Positions 18,536 to 28,301 are shown, counted from the first letter of the stretch. The stretch is DNA of 64,000 nt from Hymenobacter sp. BT559 (GCF_017571525.1 NZ_JAGETY010000006.1:1-64000), one strand, 5' to 3'. Notes: generated from the letters alone by a model not told the origin. Made by a program: numbers and translations.

Positions 18536-18573
18536 GAACGTCACTGCCACAAGGCAATCCATCACCCTACCTG

Positions 18574-20757
18574 ATGCTAACACCTTACCTGAAACAGGCT
18601 GTGGCTGTGCTGCTCTTGCTGCTCAGCGCTGCGACAGCCCACGCCCAAACCGCCCCAAAGGCCACTTGGATTTGGTACCCCGGCGACTATGAAATCTGGC
18701 TGGGCAACCAGATGCAGAACCGGCGCACCGAGCGCGGCACGTTCTTTCCGGTGTTCTGGCGGATGGATAGCCACTACGTGCTCATCGATTTTCACAAGGA
18801 CTTCGACCTCGCGCAGCCCGAAGAAGTGGAGCTGCGCGCCGAAGGCCAGTACAATGTGAAGCTCGACGGCAAGCCGCTGACTGGTGCGCCCACGCGCCTG
18901 ACAGTGCCCGCCGGTAAGCACCGGATTAACCTCAAAGTGTACAACCAAGCCACGCCGCCCGCGGTGTTTGTGTGGGGTAAAACCATTGCCTCCGACGGCT
19001 CTTGGCTGGTGACCTATGAGGACAAAGAGTGGATTGATGCTTCGGGCAAAACCTCTGACCAATCGGGCACTACGTGGCTCCAGGCAGGCGCCTGGAATTT
19101 TGATTCGCCCGAGGCGCGGCCCTCGGCCTATAAGCTGCCGACGGAGGAGCGCCGGGCCGCCCGCGTCGAGCGCACGGCGCAAGGCATGGTGGTGGATTTT
19201 GGCCGCGAGACCTTTGGGTACATCAAGCTGCATGGGCTGCAAGGCAAGGGCCAGGTGGCAGTGTACTTCGGCGAATCGAAGGAAGAGGCCCTAGCCACTG
19301 AAACCTGCGAAACGCTGGAATACCTGCCCGTAGACCAGCCGCAAAAAGGCGACCGCACCACCAGTCTCTCGAAGGCCTTTCGCTACGTGAATATCCGGCC
19401 GGAGGCGGGCGTGCGCCTCGATTCGGTGTCGCTGCTCTACGAGTTTGCGCCAGTAGCCGAGCGGGGCAAATTTCGCTGTTCGGATGCCCAGCTCAATAAA
19501 ATCTGGGACGTGGCGGCCTACACCATGCACCTCAATACGCGGGAGTTTTTCATCGACGGCATCAAGCGCGACCGGTGGATTTGGTCGGGCGACGCCTATC
19601 AGAGCTACCTGATGAACTACTACTTGTATTTCGACACGCCGACTGTGAACCGCACGCAGTTTGCGCTGCGTGGTAAAGACTCGGTTACCAGCCACATCAA
19701 CACGATTATGGACTACAGTTTTTACTGGTTCATCAGCGTGTATGATGCCTACCAGTACACCGGCGACAAAACCCAGGTGCAGCAGCTCTACCCCCGCATG
19801 CAGAGCTTGATGCAGTACGTGCTAGGCCGCCGCAACCCCGATGGCCTGCTCGAAGGCCAGGCCGGCGATTGGGTATTTATCGACTGGGCCGACGGGCTGA
19901 GCAAGAAGGGAGAAGTCAGCTTCGAGCAAATTCTCTTTTGCCGTAGCCTCGAAAGCATGGCGTTGTGCGCCAACCTGGTAGGTGACCAGCCTGACGCGGC
20001 TACCTACCAGAAGCTAGCCGCCGATGTGCGCGCCAAAATCTTCGCCACCTACTGGAATGCCAGCAAAGGCGCGCTGGTGCACAGCCAGGTAAACGGCCAG
20101 CCCACGAGCAACGTGACGCGCTATGCCAACATGTTCGCTATCTTCTTCAACTACCTGAGCCCCGAGCAGCAGCAGCAAGTGAAGCAGTCGGTGCTGCTGA
20201 ACCCGCAGGTGCCCAAAATTACGACGCCCTACATGCGCTTCTACGAGCTGGAAGCGCTCTGCGCGCTGGGCGAGCAGCCCTATGTGCTGAAGGAAATGAA
20301 GTCGTATTGGGGCGGGATGCTCGACCTGGGCGCCACCTCGTTTTGGGAAGAATACGACCCCGCCAAGAAGGGCGCCGAGCACTACGCCATGTACGGCCGG
20401 CCCTTCGGCAAAAGCCTGTGCCACGCCTGGGGTGCCAGCCCGATTTACCTGCTTGGCAAGTATTACCTCGGCGTGAAACCCCTCACGGCCGGGTATGCCA
20501 CCTACGAAGTAGCGCCTACGCTAGGGGGGCTGCAATGGATGGAAGGCACCGTGCCCACGCCGCAGGGCGACATTGCGGTATCGTGCAGCGCCAGGCAAAT
20601 CAAGGTGCGCGGCGCGAGCGGCAGCGGCACGCTACGCTTCCGCAGCAAGACCAAGCCGCGCTGCAAGGGCGCAAGCATTCTGGCTAAAGGCAACGGCCAG
20701 TATGAGATGCCGCTAGCCCCTAGCCGCGAGTACCAGGTGACTTACCAAGCCCTGTAA
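18574..20757 (+). CDS. GH78-type alpha-L-rhamnosidase, short form
   Basis: 727 aa, signal peptide ending AHAQ. A shorter GH78 architecture than at 9662: an N-terminal sandwich starting WIWYPGDYEIWLGN, a second sandwich with VVDFGRETFGYIKLHG, then the six-hairpin barrel. The catalytic zone reads DGIKRDRWIWSGDAYQS and the later ATSFWEEYDP supplies the general-base candidate. The exact bond is unknown, but a different rhamnosyl linkage from the other two GH78 enzymes is likely. The stop and the next start share one base (TAATG), so translation is coupled with the mutarotase-like gene. Confidence 0.85.
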   Translation: MLTPYLKQAVAVLLLLLSAATAHAQTAPKATWIWYPGDYEIWLGNQMQNRRTERGTFFPVFWRMDSHYVLIDFHKDFDLAQPEEVELRAEGQYNVKLDGKPLTGAPTRLTVPAGKHRINLKVYNQATPPAVFVWGKTIASDGSWLVTYEDKEWIDASGKTSDQSGTTWLQAGAWNFDSPEARPSAYKLPTEERRAARVERTAQGMVVDFGRETFGYIKLHGLQGKGQVAVYFGESKEEALATETCETLEYLPVDQPQKGDRTTSLSKAFRYVNIRPEAGVRLDSVSLLYEFAPVAERGKFRCSDAQLNKIWDVAAYTMHLNTREFFIDGIKRDRWIWSGDAYQSYLMNYYLYFDTPTVNRTQFALRGKDSVTSHINTIMDYSFYWFISVYDAYQYTGDKTQVQQLYPRMQSLMQYVLGRRNPDGLLEGQAGDWVFIDWADGLSKKGEVSFEQILFCRSLESMALCANLVGDQPDAATYQKLAADVRAKIFATYWNASKGALVHSQVNGQPTSNVTRYANMFAIFFNYLSPEQQQQVKQSVLLNPQVPKITTPYMRFYELEALCALGEQPYVLKEMKSYWGGMLDLGATSFWEEYDPAKKGAEHYAMYGRPFGKSLCHAWGASPIYLLGKYYLGVKPLTAGYATYEVAPTLGGLQWMEGTVPTPQGDIAVSCSARQIKVRGASGSGTLRFRSKTKPRCKGASILAKGNGQYEMPLAPSREYQVTYQAL

Positions 20758-21488
20758 TGGAACAGCCGCTGCGAAACGCTCCGCAACCTCCCGCCAGCTT
20801 CAGCGGGAGCCTACGTCTGCACCGCCGGGTGCTGCTGCTAGCGCTAGGGCTGCTAGCCCGCCTCAGCGTTGCGCAGCCGGCCGGCCCTATGTCGGTGGTG
20901 GAAATTACTGGCAAAACGCCGCTGGCTGCTGACAAGCTGCTGGCACTGTGTCAGAAATATCAGGTGCCCGCCACCTGTGTTTACCACTGGCAAAACCATC
21001 TGGTCGCCTACGGGCAGGCCCCGAAAATCAAGACCGTGCAGCAGCGCCTGGGTGCGCTGTATCCCGGCAGCTCGGTGCAGTTGTACGCCGCGCCTTTCTA
21101 CCAATTCGACCGGCAGCGTTGCACTGATAAAGCCGTAGCCAAGCACTGGGACAACGTGCTGCTGACCGCCAACCTAGTGCCCGACGAACGCAAGCAACGC
21201 GCGTACCTCCGCTACCACGCCACGCAATTTGAAAAGTGGCCCGAAGTGGCTACGGGCTTCTGCAATGCCAGCTTTCAGCAGCTGCTGGTGTTTCGGCAGG
21301 GGCGGCAGCTGATGCTGGTTATCAGTATTCCGCACGGCGCGAGCCTTGATGAGCTGAACCCCCGCACAACGCTGCATAATCCGCGCGTGGAGGACTGGAA
21401 CCGGCTGATGAAGCAGTACCAGCAGGGCCTGCCCGGCACCAGGCCCGGCGAGACGTGGGTGTTTTTGAAGCCAGTGGCGGCGGGATAA
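20757..21488 (+). CDS. Exported two-domain L-rhamnose-mutarotase-like protein
   Basis: 243 aa. A hydrophobic stretch after a basic N-terminus (VLLLALGLLARLSVAQ, residues about 24-39) looks like a signal peptide. Two ferredoxin-like halves follow. The C-terminal one ends LMKQYQQGLPGTRPGETW, the ending typical of L-rhamnose mutarotase (RhaM), which interconverts the anomers of L-rhamnose. The first half is more divergent. RhaM is usually a cytoplasmic single domain of about 105 aa, so a secreted double form coupled to a rhamnosidase is unusual. A role in handling released rhamnose is inferred. Confidence 0.68.
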   Translation: MEQPLRNAPQPPASFSGSLRLHRRVLLLALGLLARLSVAQPAGPMSVVEITGKTPLAADKLLALCQKYQVPATCVYHWQNHLVAYGQAPKIKTVQQRLGALYPGSSVQLYAAPFYQFDRQRCTDKAVAKHWDNVLLTANLVPDERKQRAYLRYHATQFEKWPEVATGFCNASFQQLLVFRQGRQLMLVISIPHGASLDELNPRTTLHNPRVEDWNRLMKQYQQGLPGTRPGETWVFLKPVAAG

Positions 21489-21516
21489 GTGGTGCCTTTT
21501 AAAAAATAAGCGAATG

Positions 21517-21610
21517 GTCATGCTGAGCGCAGCCGAAGCATCTCTATCGGCCGCCTAGCGCAGCCGACTGCAACGAAGCGGGAGAGATACCTCGGTTGCG
21601 CCCAGCATGG
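21517..21610. repeat. Family A palindromic repeat, degenerate right end
   Basis: GTCATGCTGAGCGCAGC and CGAAGCATCTCTATCGG on the left; GAGAGATACCTCGGTTGCGC and CCAGCATGG on the right, with several changes. CAACGAAGCGG of the common centre is kept. It lies before the Gfo/Idh gene. Confidence 0.8.
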
Positions 21611-21670
21611 CGGACGAGAGACCAGCAGCAACGACTCCTAACTCATAATTCAGAACCCATAACTAAAAAG

Positions 21671-22738
21671 ATGCTTACCCTAGGAATCCTGGGCCTCGGT
21701 GAGGGCCGCAGCACCATGTCGGCCGCGCTGAACAGCCCCAAATGGAAGCTGAAAACCATCTGCGACCGCAACGAGGCCCTGTGCCGCCACCGCGCCGAGG
21801 AGTTCAATTTCCCGCACTATACTACGCAGTATCAGGAGATGCTCGACGATACCGAAATCGACGCCATCGCCATCTATACCCCCGACCACCTGCACGCCGA
21901 GCACGTGGCGCAGGCCCTGCGAGCCGGCAAGCACGTCGTCTGCACCAAGCCATTTATTGACGACCTGGCCAAGGCCAATGAACTACTGGCGCTGGCCGCA
22001 AGCTCGGGCAAAAAGGTGTTTATTGGCCAAAGCTCCCGCTTTTTCGAACCAATGAAGCGCCAGCGGGCCGACTACGAAGCTGGGCTCATTGGCGAACTGA
22101 TTACCATCGAAGCCTACTACCACGCCGACCACCGCTGGTTTTTGGAAAAAGGCTGGTCCTTGGAAAATGCCTTCAAGTGGCTCTACGGCGGCCTCAGCCA
22201 CCCGGTAGACTTTATCCGCTGGTACCTGCCCAATATCGAGGAAGTGATGGGCTACGGCATGCTCAGCAGCAACGGCACGAAAGGTGGGCTGAAGCACCAG
22301 GATACCATGCACTTCATCTTCCGGGCCACCGACGGCCGCGTGGCCCGCGTGAGCGGCGCCTACACCGGCCCCGTGCAGCCCGTGACGCGCGACTCGGAGA
22401 TGAGCTGCATCTTGCGGGGTACTGAGGGGGCTAGCCAGGGCGACTACATGGACCTGCGCTACGCCATCACCGACCGCACTGGCGAAGAGCGTATTATCAC
22501 CTGGGAGCACAAGCTCAAGCACTATTTCCGCTTCGAAGGCAAGAGCCACCACGCCGGCGAATACCAGAATTACCTGGAGTATTTCGCCGACTCTATCGAG
22601 CAGGATTTCACCGCCTACCCCGACATCCGCGAGGGCATCGGTACCATCGCCCTGTTGCAAGCCATGGACCGCTCGCTCAGCACCGGCCAGCCGATAAAAG
22701 TGCGTGATGTGCTAGCCGAGCACGGTGTGCAGCTATAA
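21671..22738 (+). CDS. Gfo/Idh/MocA family oxidoreductase
   Basis: 355 aa from ATG 21671; the frame is open upstream into the repeat, but MLTLGILGLGEG is the natural start of the Rossmann fold. GLGEGRSTM replaces the classical GxGxxG slightly; DDTEIDAIAIYTPDHLHAEH and the KHVVCTKPF segment with the catalytic Lys are typical. The C-terminal half is the usual alpha/beta substrate domain (EAYYHADHRWF). There is no signal peptide, so it is a cytoplasmic NAD(P)-dependent sugar or sugar-acid dehydrogenase. Standing before a sodium:solute symporter gene, it probably handles the imported monosaccharide or uronate. Confidence 0.88.
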   Translation: MLTLGILGLGEGRSTMSAALNSPKWKLKTICDRNEALCRHRAEEFNFPHYTTQYQEMLDDTEIDAIAIYTPDHLHAEHVAQALRAGKHVVCTKPFIDDLAKANELLALAASSGKKVFIGQSSRFFEPMKRQRADYEAGLIGELITIEAYYHADHRWFLEKGWSLENAFKWLYGGLSHPVDFIRWYLPNIEEVMGYGMLSSNGTKGGLKHQDTMHFIFRATDGRVARVSGAYTGPVQPVTRDSEMSCILRGTEGASQGDYMDLRYAITDRTGEERIITWEHKLKHYFRFEGKSHHAGEYQNYLEYFADSIEQDFTAYPDIREGIGTIALLQAMDRSLSTGQPIKVRDVLAEHGVQL

Positions 22739-22742
22739 CACA

Positions 22743-22780
22743 AGGCCTGGCGCTGGCTCAGCGCAACTTGCGCTAGGCCT
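22743..22780 (+). terminator. Intergenic hairpin between oxidoreductase and symporter
   Basis: AGGCCTGGCGC (22743-22753) pairs with GCGCTAGGCCT (22770-22780) with one G-T pair. No T run follows, so it may act as a processing or attenuation hairpin and not as a full terminator. Confidence 0.45.
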
Positions 22781-22815
22781 ATTCCTGCTCAACTTCCACC
22801 CCAACCCTTTCCCAT

Positions 22816-24405
22816 ATGGGCAATAACCTACTCGGCCATCTTACCATTTGGGATTATGCCATCGTGGCGGCCTACGTCGTGATTCTGGCTGTCATTGGCT
22901 ACCGGGCCAGCCTTGCGCAGCGCGACAAGCCCGAAGAATCGCTGTTTTTGGCTAACAAGTCGCTGGGATGGGCTAGCATTGGCTTTAACATGTGGGGCAC
23001 CAACGTGGGGCCGTCGATGCTGCTGGCGTTTGCCAGCATCGGGTACAGCACGGGCATTGTGGCGGTGAATTTTGAGTGGTACGCCTTCGTGTTCCTATTC
23101 TTGCTGGCGGTGGTATTCGCGCCGCGCTACCTCGCGGCGCGGGTTAGCACCATGCCGGGGTTTATGGGGCAGCAGTTTGGCGACTCCACGCAGAATATCC
23201 TGGCCTGGTACGCGCTCATTAAAATCTTGATTTCATGGCTGTCGCTCGGGCTGTTTGCGGGCGGCGTGCTGGTGCGGCAGATTCTGGGTGTGCCCATGTG
23301 GCAATCGGTAATCGTGCTGGTGCTGTTTGCGGGGCTGTTTGCCTACACGGGCGGGCTGCGGGCCATTGCCAAGGTCAACGTATTCCAGATGCTGCTGCTG
23401 ATTGGCGTATCGCTTACGCTCAGCATCCTCGGCGTGCTAAAGGTAGGTGGGCTGGCCAGGGTGTGGCACGGCGTACCCAGCCACTACTGGAATCTCGTGC
23501 ACCCGGCCGCCGACCCCAAGTACCCGTGGTATGCCATTTTGCTAGGCTACCCGGTGTCGGCAATAGCGTTTTTCTGCACTGACCAAGCCATGGTGCAGTC
23601 GGTGCTAGGGGCCAAAAGTCTGGAGCAGGGGCAGCTAGGCGTGAATTTTATTGGCTGGCTGAAGATTCTATCGCTGCCGCTGTTCATCCTCACCGGCATC
23701 TTGTGCTACGAGCTGTTTCCGAGCCTCAAAGACCCTAATGAGGCCTACATGACGATGGTTACCAGCTTGTTTCCGGCCGGGCTGAAGGGCTTGGTCGTGG
23801 TGGTGCTCATTGCCGTGCTGGTGGGTACTATCGGCTCGTCGCTCAACGCGCTGAGCACCGTCTTTACCCTCGACGTGTACGCTCGCCGCATCAACCCCCG
23901 CGCCACCGAGGCCGATGTGGTGCGCGTGGGCCGCCTCACGGTGCTGGTGGGCTGCGCCTTCGCCGTGGGCATGGCCCTAGCCATCGATAGTGTAAAAGGA
24001 CTAAATCTGTTCGATGTGTTTCAAGCGGTGCTCGGCTTCATCGCGCCGCCGCTGGCGGTGGTGTTTCTGCTCACGGTGTTTTGGCGGCGCACCACGCAGC
24101 GGGCCGTCAATGCGATATTGTCGGTCGGGTCGGCCTTTAGCCTTGGGGTAGGCGTGGTGTATCTGTGGGTGCTGCCGCCGACGAAATACGATTTCTGGCC
24201 GCACTATCTGGTGCTGTCGTTCTGCATCTTCGCTACGCTATTCGTAGCCGCCGTGCTGCTCTCGCTAACCGACCCCAAGGGCCAGGCCGAGCGCCAGGCG
24301 GTAGACTATGGGGTGCTGACCCGGCCTACTGCGCGGGTGCGGGCACTGTGGTTGGCGCTGACCGTGGTGATGCTGGGGCTGTATGTGGTCTTCAATGGGC
24401 ATTAA
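22816..24405 (+). CDS. Sodium:solute symporter (SSS/SLC5 family)
   Basis: 529 aa with about 13 hydrophobic segments. Family marks include GYRASLAQRDKPEESLFLA, SLGWASIGFNMWGTNVGPSM near the first discontinuous helix, GGLRAIAKVNVFQ and the GTIGSSLNALSTVFTLDVY segment late in the protein. Such symporters import monosaccharides or sugar acids with Na+ across the inner membrane. As the last gene of the + arm, behind a sugar dehydrogenase-like gene, it is likely the importer for rhamnose, galacturonate or a related product. Confidence 0.9.
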   Translation: MGNNLLGHLTIWDYAIVAAYVVILAVIGYRASLAQRDKPEESLFLANKSLGWASIGFNMWGTNVGPSMLLAFASIGYSTGIVAVNFEWYAFVFLFLLAVVFAPRYLAARVSTMPGFMGQQFGDSTQNILAWYALIKILISWLSLGLFAGGVLVRQILGVPMWQSVIVLVLFAGLFAYTGGLRAIAKVNVFQMLLLIGVSLTLSILGVLKVGGLARVWHGVPSHYWNLVHPAADPKYPWYAILLGYPVSAIAFFCTDQAMVQSVLGAKSLEQGQLGVNFIGWLKILSLPLFILTGILCYELFPSLKDPNEAYMTMVTSLFPAGLKGLVVVVLIAVLVGTIGSSLNALSTVFTLDVYARRINPRATEADVVRVGRLTVLVGCAFAVGMALAIDSVKGLNLFDVFQAVLGFIAPPLAVVFLLTVFWRRTTQRAVNAILSVGSAFSLGVGVVYLWVLPPTKYDFWPHYLVLSFCIFATLFVAAVLLSLTDPKGQAERQAVDYGVLTRPTARVRALWLALTVVMLGLYVVFNGH

Positions 24406-24498
24406 AACCTCCACCCGGTTCTTCGTCAAAAGGAAGGCAGGCCAATGCCCGGCTACGTTGGCGGCAGTCCAGTCCCCTGCTTTTTGAGGAGGAGAGAG

Positions 24499-26820
24499 CT
24501 ACAGCACTACCAAATCCTGGCGGCGCGCCTCGGGCCACACGTGCAGCACCTGCACCTTGCCATTTTTTACCTCGCATTCCACCGTCGTTTGCTGCGGTGC
24601 GTGTAGTTTGAAATGCACATCCCACTGCTTCGGCCAAGCGGGTAGTAAATAGATTTTATGGTCATCAGCTTGCAGCAGCATTTCTTGCAAGCCCATCATG
24701 CCGGAGCCGCCCCAGTTATGGTCGGGGGCCCAGTCGTAGCCCGGTCCCCAGAAAGCCGGAAAGCGGCGGCCCGAGTCTTGCAATTTCCTCACAGTCAGCT
24801 CGGCGGCTTCGTTGGTGAGGCCCAGGCAGGCAGCGAAGATGTTGTGCTGCTTCCACCCCACGTGGCTGCGGAAACGCAGCACGTCCGTGTCGTACAGGTA
24901 GGTGTTACGCGCCGTATCGAGGCCGGCTTTGCCCACACCGTATATTCCCCACGGAAACACCGGGTACAACTGCGGGCTTTCGGTGTTGTTGAGGCGCTCC
25001 CAGGTTTTGGCGGGCGCAATGGTGGGGTGGCCCTGGCTTTCGCGGAAACTAATGGCCGGGATGCGGCCTAGTAGGGCGGTCCATTTCTGGCGCTGCTCGG
25101 GCGAGCCATAGCGCGGTGGCAACGCTAGCAGGTGCATGAGCACCGTGCGCAGGCCAGCGATGGTAGCGGTGGAGTTGTAGGCCATCTTGTACGTCTCGGC
25201 CCCAGAACTGGGGTAGAGCACCAAATGGCCCGCACCGTCGAGGGCCTTGGCGCCGCGCTGGCGGGCCAGGTATTGGTAATGCTCGTCGAAGAAGGCGAGG
25301 CAGCTTTCTACGAAGGGCAGATAGGCGGCCACGTCGTGGCCGGCGTAGCGCTCGGTTTCGAGCATCATCAGGCAAAACTCCAGCACCGTGTCCCACTCAT
25401 ATTCCAGCCACGCATTGTATTCCAGCCCCTTGTCGAAGTCCGCGGGGCGCTTCCAGTTGTATTCAGCAGGGTTGGGCAGGCCGAAGTTTTCGAGTTGCTC
25501 GACAAAGCACGCGCCGCCGTGGTGCCAATAGGTTTGGCTACGTAGCTCGGCGTTGTGCAAGAGGCGCAGGTAGAAGTCGAACTGCGGCTTGAGCAGCTCG
25601 GCGTCGCCGCTTTTCAGCATGGGCCAGTATACGAGGCGCTGGTTTTGGGCGGTGTGGGTGCCGCCGCCCCAGTTGCGGAAGTCGGGTGTGAACTTGAGCG
25701 TGGAGTCCGTCAGCACCGGGTCATAGGTGAACAGGCCGCCGTTGAATTTGGTCGGATACTGCCCTAGCGCATTACAGCCCAGCAGGTAGCGCATGAGCTG
25801 GTAGTTGCGGCCGGCCTGCCACTCCGGGGCATTGGCCGCCTGCTGGCCGGGCTGAATGTAAATGAAGCTGCGCTGCCAGTACTCGCGCCACCAGACCACG
25901 GTGCGCTGTCGGGCAGCCTTGGGGTTTTGCCGAGCGGCGGCTACCGTCTGCTGCAAGCCCTGCTGCCACTGCTGCGCGGTGGGCACCGTGGCCGTATGCA
26001 GCGCTACCACAAACGTGTGCGTGCGCGCCGGAGCGCGGCTTTTTAGCTTCCAGGCGGTGTAAGGAGTATTGAGGTATTGGCCCGTAGTAGTGCCGGCCGG
26101 CCGCATAGCTGGTCCTTGCAGCGTGCCGCCAAAAACTAGTTGGTTGAGCGGATTATACAGTTGGTTTTTGATGCCGGCTAGGCCTTGCTGCTGCACCGCC
26201 ACGTCGAATACGGTCTGGGCTTGGTTCTGGTGGAAGAACTCGACGCCCTGGCTACGGAAGCTGATGCTGTCGTGCCGGGTTTTAACCTCGCCCTGCGGCG
26301 CCCATTTGTAGGAGTTCTGATTGTTTTCCTTGCCTTTAAGGCGGCGGTCGGCGGTGCGCCAGCTTTCGTAGCTGGCCTCGGCAGTGAGCTTGGCATTGCT
26401 GCTAACTTCGACATGCACGACGGGCCGAAACACATCCACCCAGATGTGCACCTGGGCGGTGTTTTGGCCTACGGTGCCAGTTAGCGTCACGTCGCCGGTT
26501 TGCAGGGCTAATTCCTGCTTGAAAGTACCTTTCTCGAATGGATTGGGCGTAAGGTGCAGGCGCACGCGGCCGAGCTTTAGCAGCGAGTTATTCTCATCGA
26601 ACGTGCCGCTGCGGGCAATGTAGAACAGCACGTCGCCATTCTCAGCCCATACATTCAGGCCGATATCGCCACCGCCGCAGGGCATGGATTCGCCGGCGTT
26701 TTTGCTAGGGGCAGTCCAAGTAATATTGTTGGTGGCAAGTTCGGTTTGGGCGTGGGCGAGGAGGGGTAGGAGCACTAGGACGGCCCAGGCGCCACGTTTA
26801 AACCCTAATAAATAACTCAT
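24499..26820 (-). CDS. DUF5703 domain protein, GH95/GH65-like fold
   Basis: 773 aa, signal peptide ending AHAQ. The N-terminal SMPCGGGDIGLNVW and LFYIARSGTFDENN segments are the hallmark of DUF5703 proteins, which have a beta-sandwich followed by an (alpha/alpha)6 barrel like GH95 and GH65 enzymes. GPGYDWAPDHNWGGSGMMG near the C-terminus is barrel-like. No reaction is established for this family as far as I know; an inverting glycosidase on pectic side chains is plausible. The first four bases overlap the end of the SASA esterase gene (ATGA), so it is the last gene of a - strand operon. Confidence 0.75.
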   Translation of the reverse strand: MSYLLGFKRGAWAVLVLLPLLAHAQTELATNNITWTAPSKNAGESMPCGGGDIGLNVWAENGDVLFYIARSGTFDENNSLLKLGRVRLHLTPNPFEKGTFKQELALQTGDVTLTGTVGQNTAQVHIWVDVFRPVVHVEVSSNAKLTAEASYESWRTADRRLKGKENNQNSYKWAPQGEVKTRHDSISFRSQGVEFFHQNQAQTVFDVAVQQQGLAGIKNQLYNPLNQLVFGGTLQGPAMRPAGTTTGQYLNTPYTAWKLKSRAPARTHTFVVALHTATVPTAQQWQQGLQQTVAAARQNPKAARQRTVVWWREYWQRSFIYIQPGQQAANAPEWQAGRNYQLMRYLLGCNALGQYPTKFNGGLFTYDPVLTDSTLKFTPDFRNWGGGTHTAQNQRLVYWPMLKSGDAELLKPQFDFYLRLLHNAELRSQTYWHHGGACFVEQLENFGLPNPAEYNWKRPADFDKGLEYNAWLEYEWDTVLEFCLMMLETERYAGHDVAAYLPFVESCLAFFDEHYQYLARQRGAKALDGAGHLVLYPSSGAETYKMAYNSTATIAGLRTVLMHLLALPPRYGSPEQRQKWTALLGRIPAISFRESQGHPTIAPAKTWERLNNTESPQLYPVFPWGIYGVGKAGLDTARNTYLYDTDVLRFRSHVGWKQHNIFAACLGLTNEAAELTVRKLQDSGRRFPAFWGPGYDWAPDHNWGGSGMMGLQEMLLQADDHKIYLLPAWPKQWDVHFKLHAPQQTTVECEVKNGKVQVLHVWPEARRQDLVVL

Positions 26821-28250
26821 TGCGCCCAGTCATCCGTCCGAAACGACGACACTGGTAGCCCTTCGTTGCTAAATAGCGTGGCCCGCGTGAAGTCTTGAAA
26901 CGCATAGCGCACCGCTACCGGCGCCGCCACCGCATCAGCCGAAACGGTGATGCTGCTGCCGTTGATGCTGGCTTTGGCGGGGTACCATTTCTGGTCGGCG
27001 CCGGCTATCTCGAAGCCGGTTAGCTCCTGTCCGAAGGTGGTCATGCCGTTGGGCGAGTTCTTGAAGCGGAGCTGGATGGTTTTGTCCTTCAGGGTCATGG
27101 CCTCATAAGTCGGACTCAGCGCGCCGAAGCCTTTGCGGCCGTAGGTTTGGGCTAGGGCCAGTAGAGCCAGGCGGGTGCCGCCCGGCTCCTTGCGCATGGG
27201 GTGGATGCTGGTTTCCTCGCCGATGTCGAGCAGCACGGCCATGGCGGTGTTGGGCACCTGGTCCTGGAGCTTGCGCTGGGTGTCGCGGATGAAAGCGGAG
27301 TTGTATTTGCCGCCCTTGTTTTTGGAGGTGCGAGTGTAGTCGAAGGGCGCAATCTGGGCGTAGTAAAACGGGAAATCGCCCATGCCCCACTGCGTGCGCC
27401 ACTGTTTCACCATCGCAGTAAAGAGCTGCGCATACTCATCGGGCCGGTCGTAGTTCGATTCGCCCTGGTACCAGATGGCACCCTTAATGCCGTAGCCCTC
27501 AATGGGGTGCAGCATGCCATTATACAAGGTGGTAGCCGTACGGCTCACCAGCTTGATGGTATCGCCCTTGGCGGGAATTTTCACACCCGCAAACTGCCGG
27601 AGGTTCTCGGCGTCCATCCAGGCCTCGATGAAAGAGCCGCTGTAGCTGCAATGCAGTAGGCCCACTGGCACGTGCAGCTGCTCTTGCAACAGCCGCCCGA
27701 AGTAGTACGCCGTGGCGCTGAAATTGCTCACCGCCTCAGGCTCGGCCAGGCGCCAGGGCGAGGCTTTGCTGTTCTCCTGCGGCTCGGTCACCGATGAGCG
27801 CGGCACCGTGTACAGGCGCAGCTGGTCGTTTTTAGAATGCAGAATGGCTTCGTTCGACCCTAGCACCGGTTGGCCCTTAAAGCCCTTCAGCGGCATCTCC
27901 ATATTCGACTGCCCGCAGCACAGCCACACCTCGCCGATGAGCACGTTTTTGAGCTGTATAGCGGGGCCATCGCCGCTTACGCTCAGTGTGTAAGGCGTAT
28001 AGCTCGCGGCGGGCGTGCTCACCTTCAGCTTCCACTTACCGGCAGCGTCGGCCTTGGCCGTGTATTTCTGCTTGGCCCACGATGGTGCCACCGTGATGGT
28101 GCTGCCCGCCTTAGCCCAGCCCCAGACGGCGCAGTCTGCTTGCTGCTGCATCACCATATTGTCGGTGAAAAGGGAGGGTAGGCGCACTTGAGCGCGAATC
28201 AGGGTAGGAATGAGCAGGAAGAGGGAGAGGTATAGGGGCTTGATAGTCAT
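26817..28250 (-). CDS. Sialate O-acetylesterase family (SASA) carbohydrate esterase
   Basis: 477 aa, signal peptide ending LIRAQ. LPSLFTDNMVMQQ is the usual entry of this family. Nucleophile Ser115 lies in CCGQSNMEMP (GQSN motif of SGNH-like hydrolases); WYQGESNYDRPDEY is block III-like and SIHPMRKEPGGTRL carries the His of the Asp-His pair. Despite the name, members in plant-glycan loci remove acetyl groups from pectin or xylan sugars. It overlaps the DUF5703 gene downstream by four bases and follows the GH127 gene after about 50 bases. Confidence 0.87.
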   Translation of the reverse strand: MTIKPLYLSLFLLIPTLIRAQVRLPSLFTDNMVMQQQADCAVWGWAKAGSTITVAPSWAKQKYTAKADAAGKWKLKVSTPAASYTPYTLSVSGDGPAIQLKNVLIGEVWLCCGQSNMEMPLKGFKGQPVLGSNEAILHSKNDQLRLYTVPRSSVTEPQENSKASPWRLAEPEAVSNFSATAYYFGRLLQEQLHVPVGLLHCSYSGSFIEAWMDAENLRQFAGVKIPAKGDTIKLVSRTATTLYNGMLHPIEGYGIKGAIWYQGESNYDRPDEYAQLFTAMVKQWRTQWGMGDFPFYYAQIAPFDYTRTSKNKGGKYNSAFIRDTQRKLQDQVPNTAMAVLLDIGEETSIHPMRKEPGGTRLALLALAQTYGRKGFGALSPTYEAMTLKDKTIQLRFKNSPNGMTTFGQELTGFEIAGADQKWYPAKASINGSSITVSADAVAAPVAVRYAFQDFTRATLFSNEGLPVSSFRTDDWAQ

Positions 28251-28301
28251 CGGAAAAATTCAAGAAGGACTGAAGTGAGCTGACACGGCTGGTGAGGCCT
28301 G

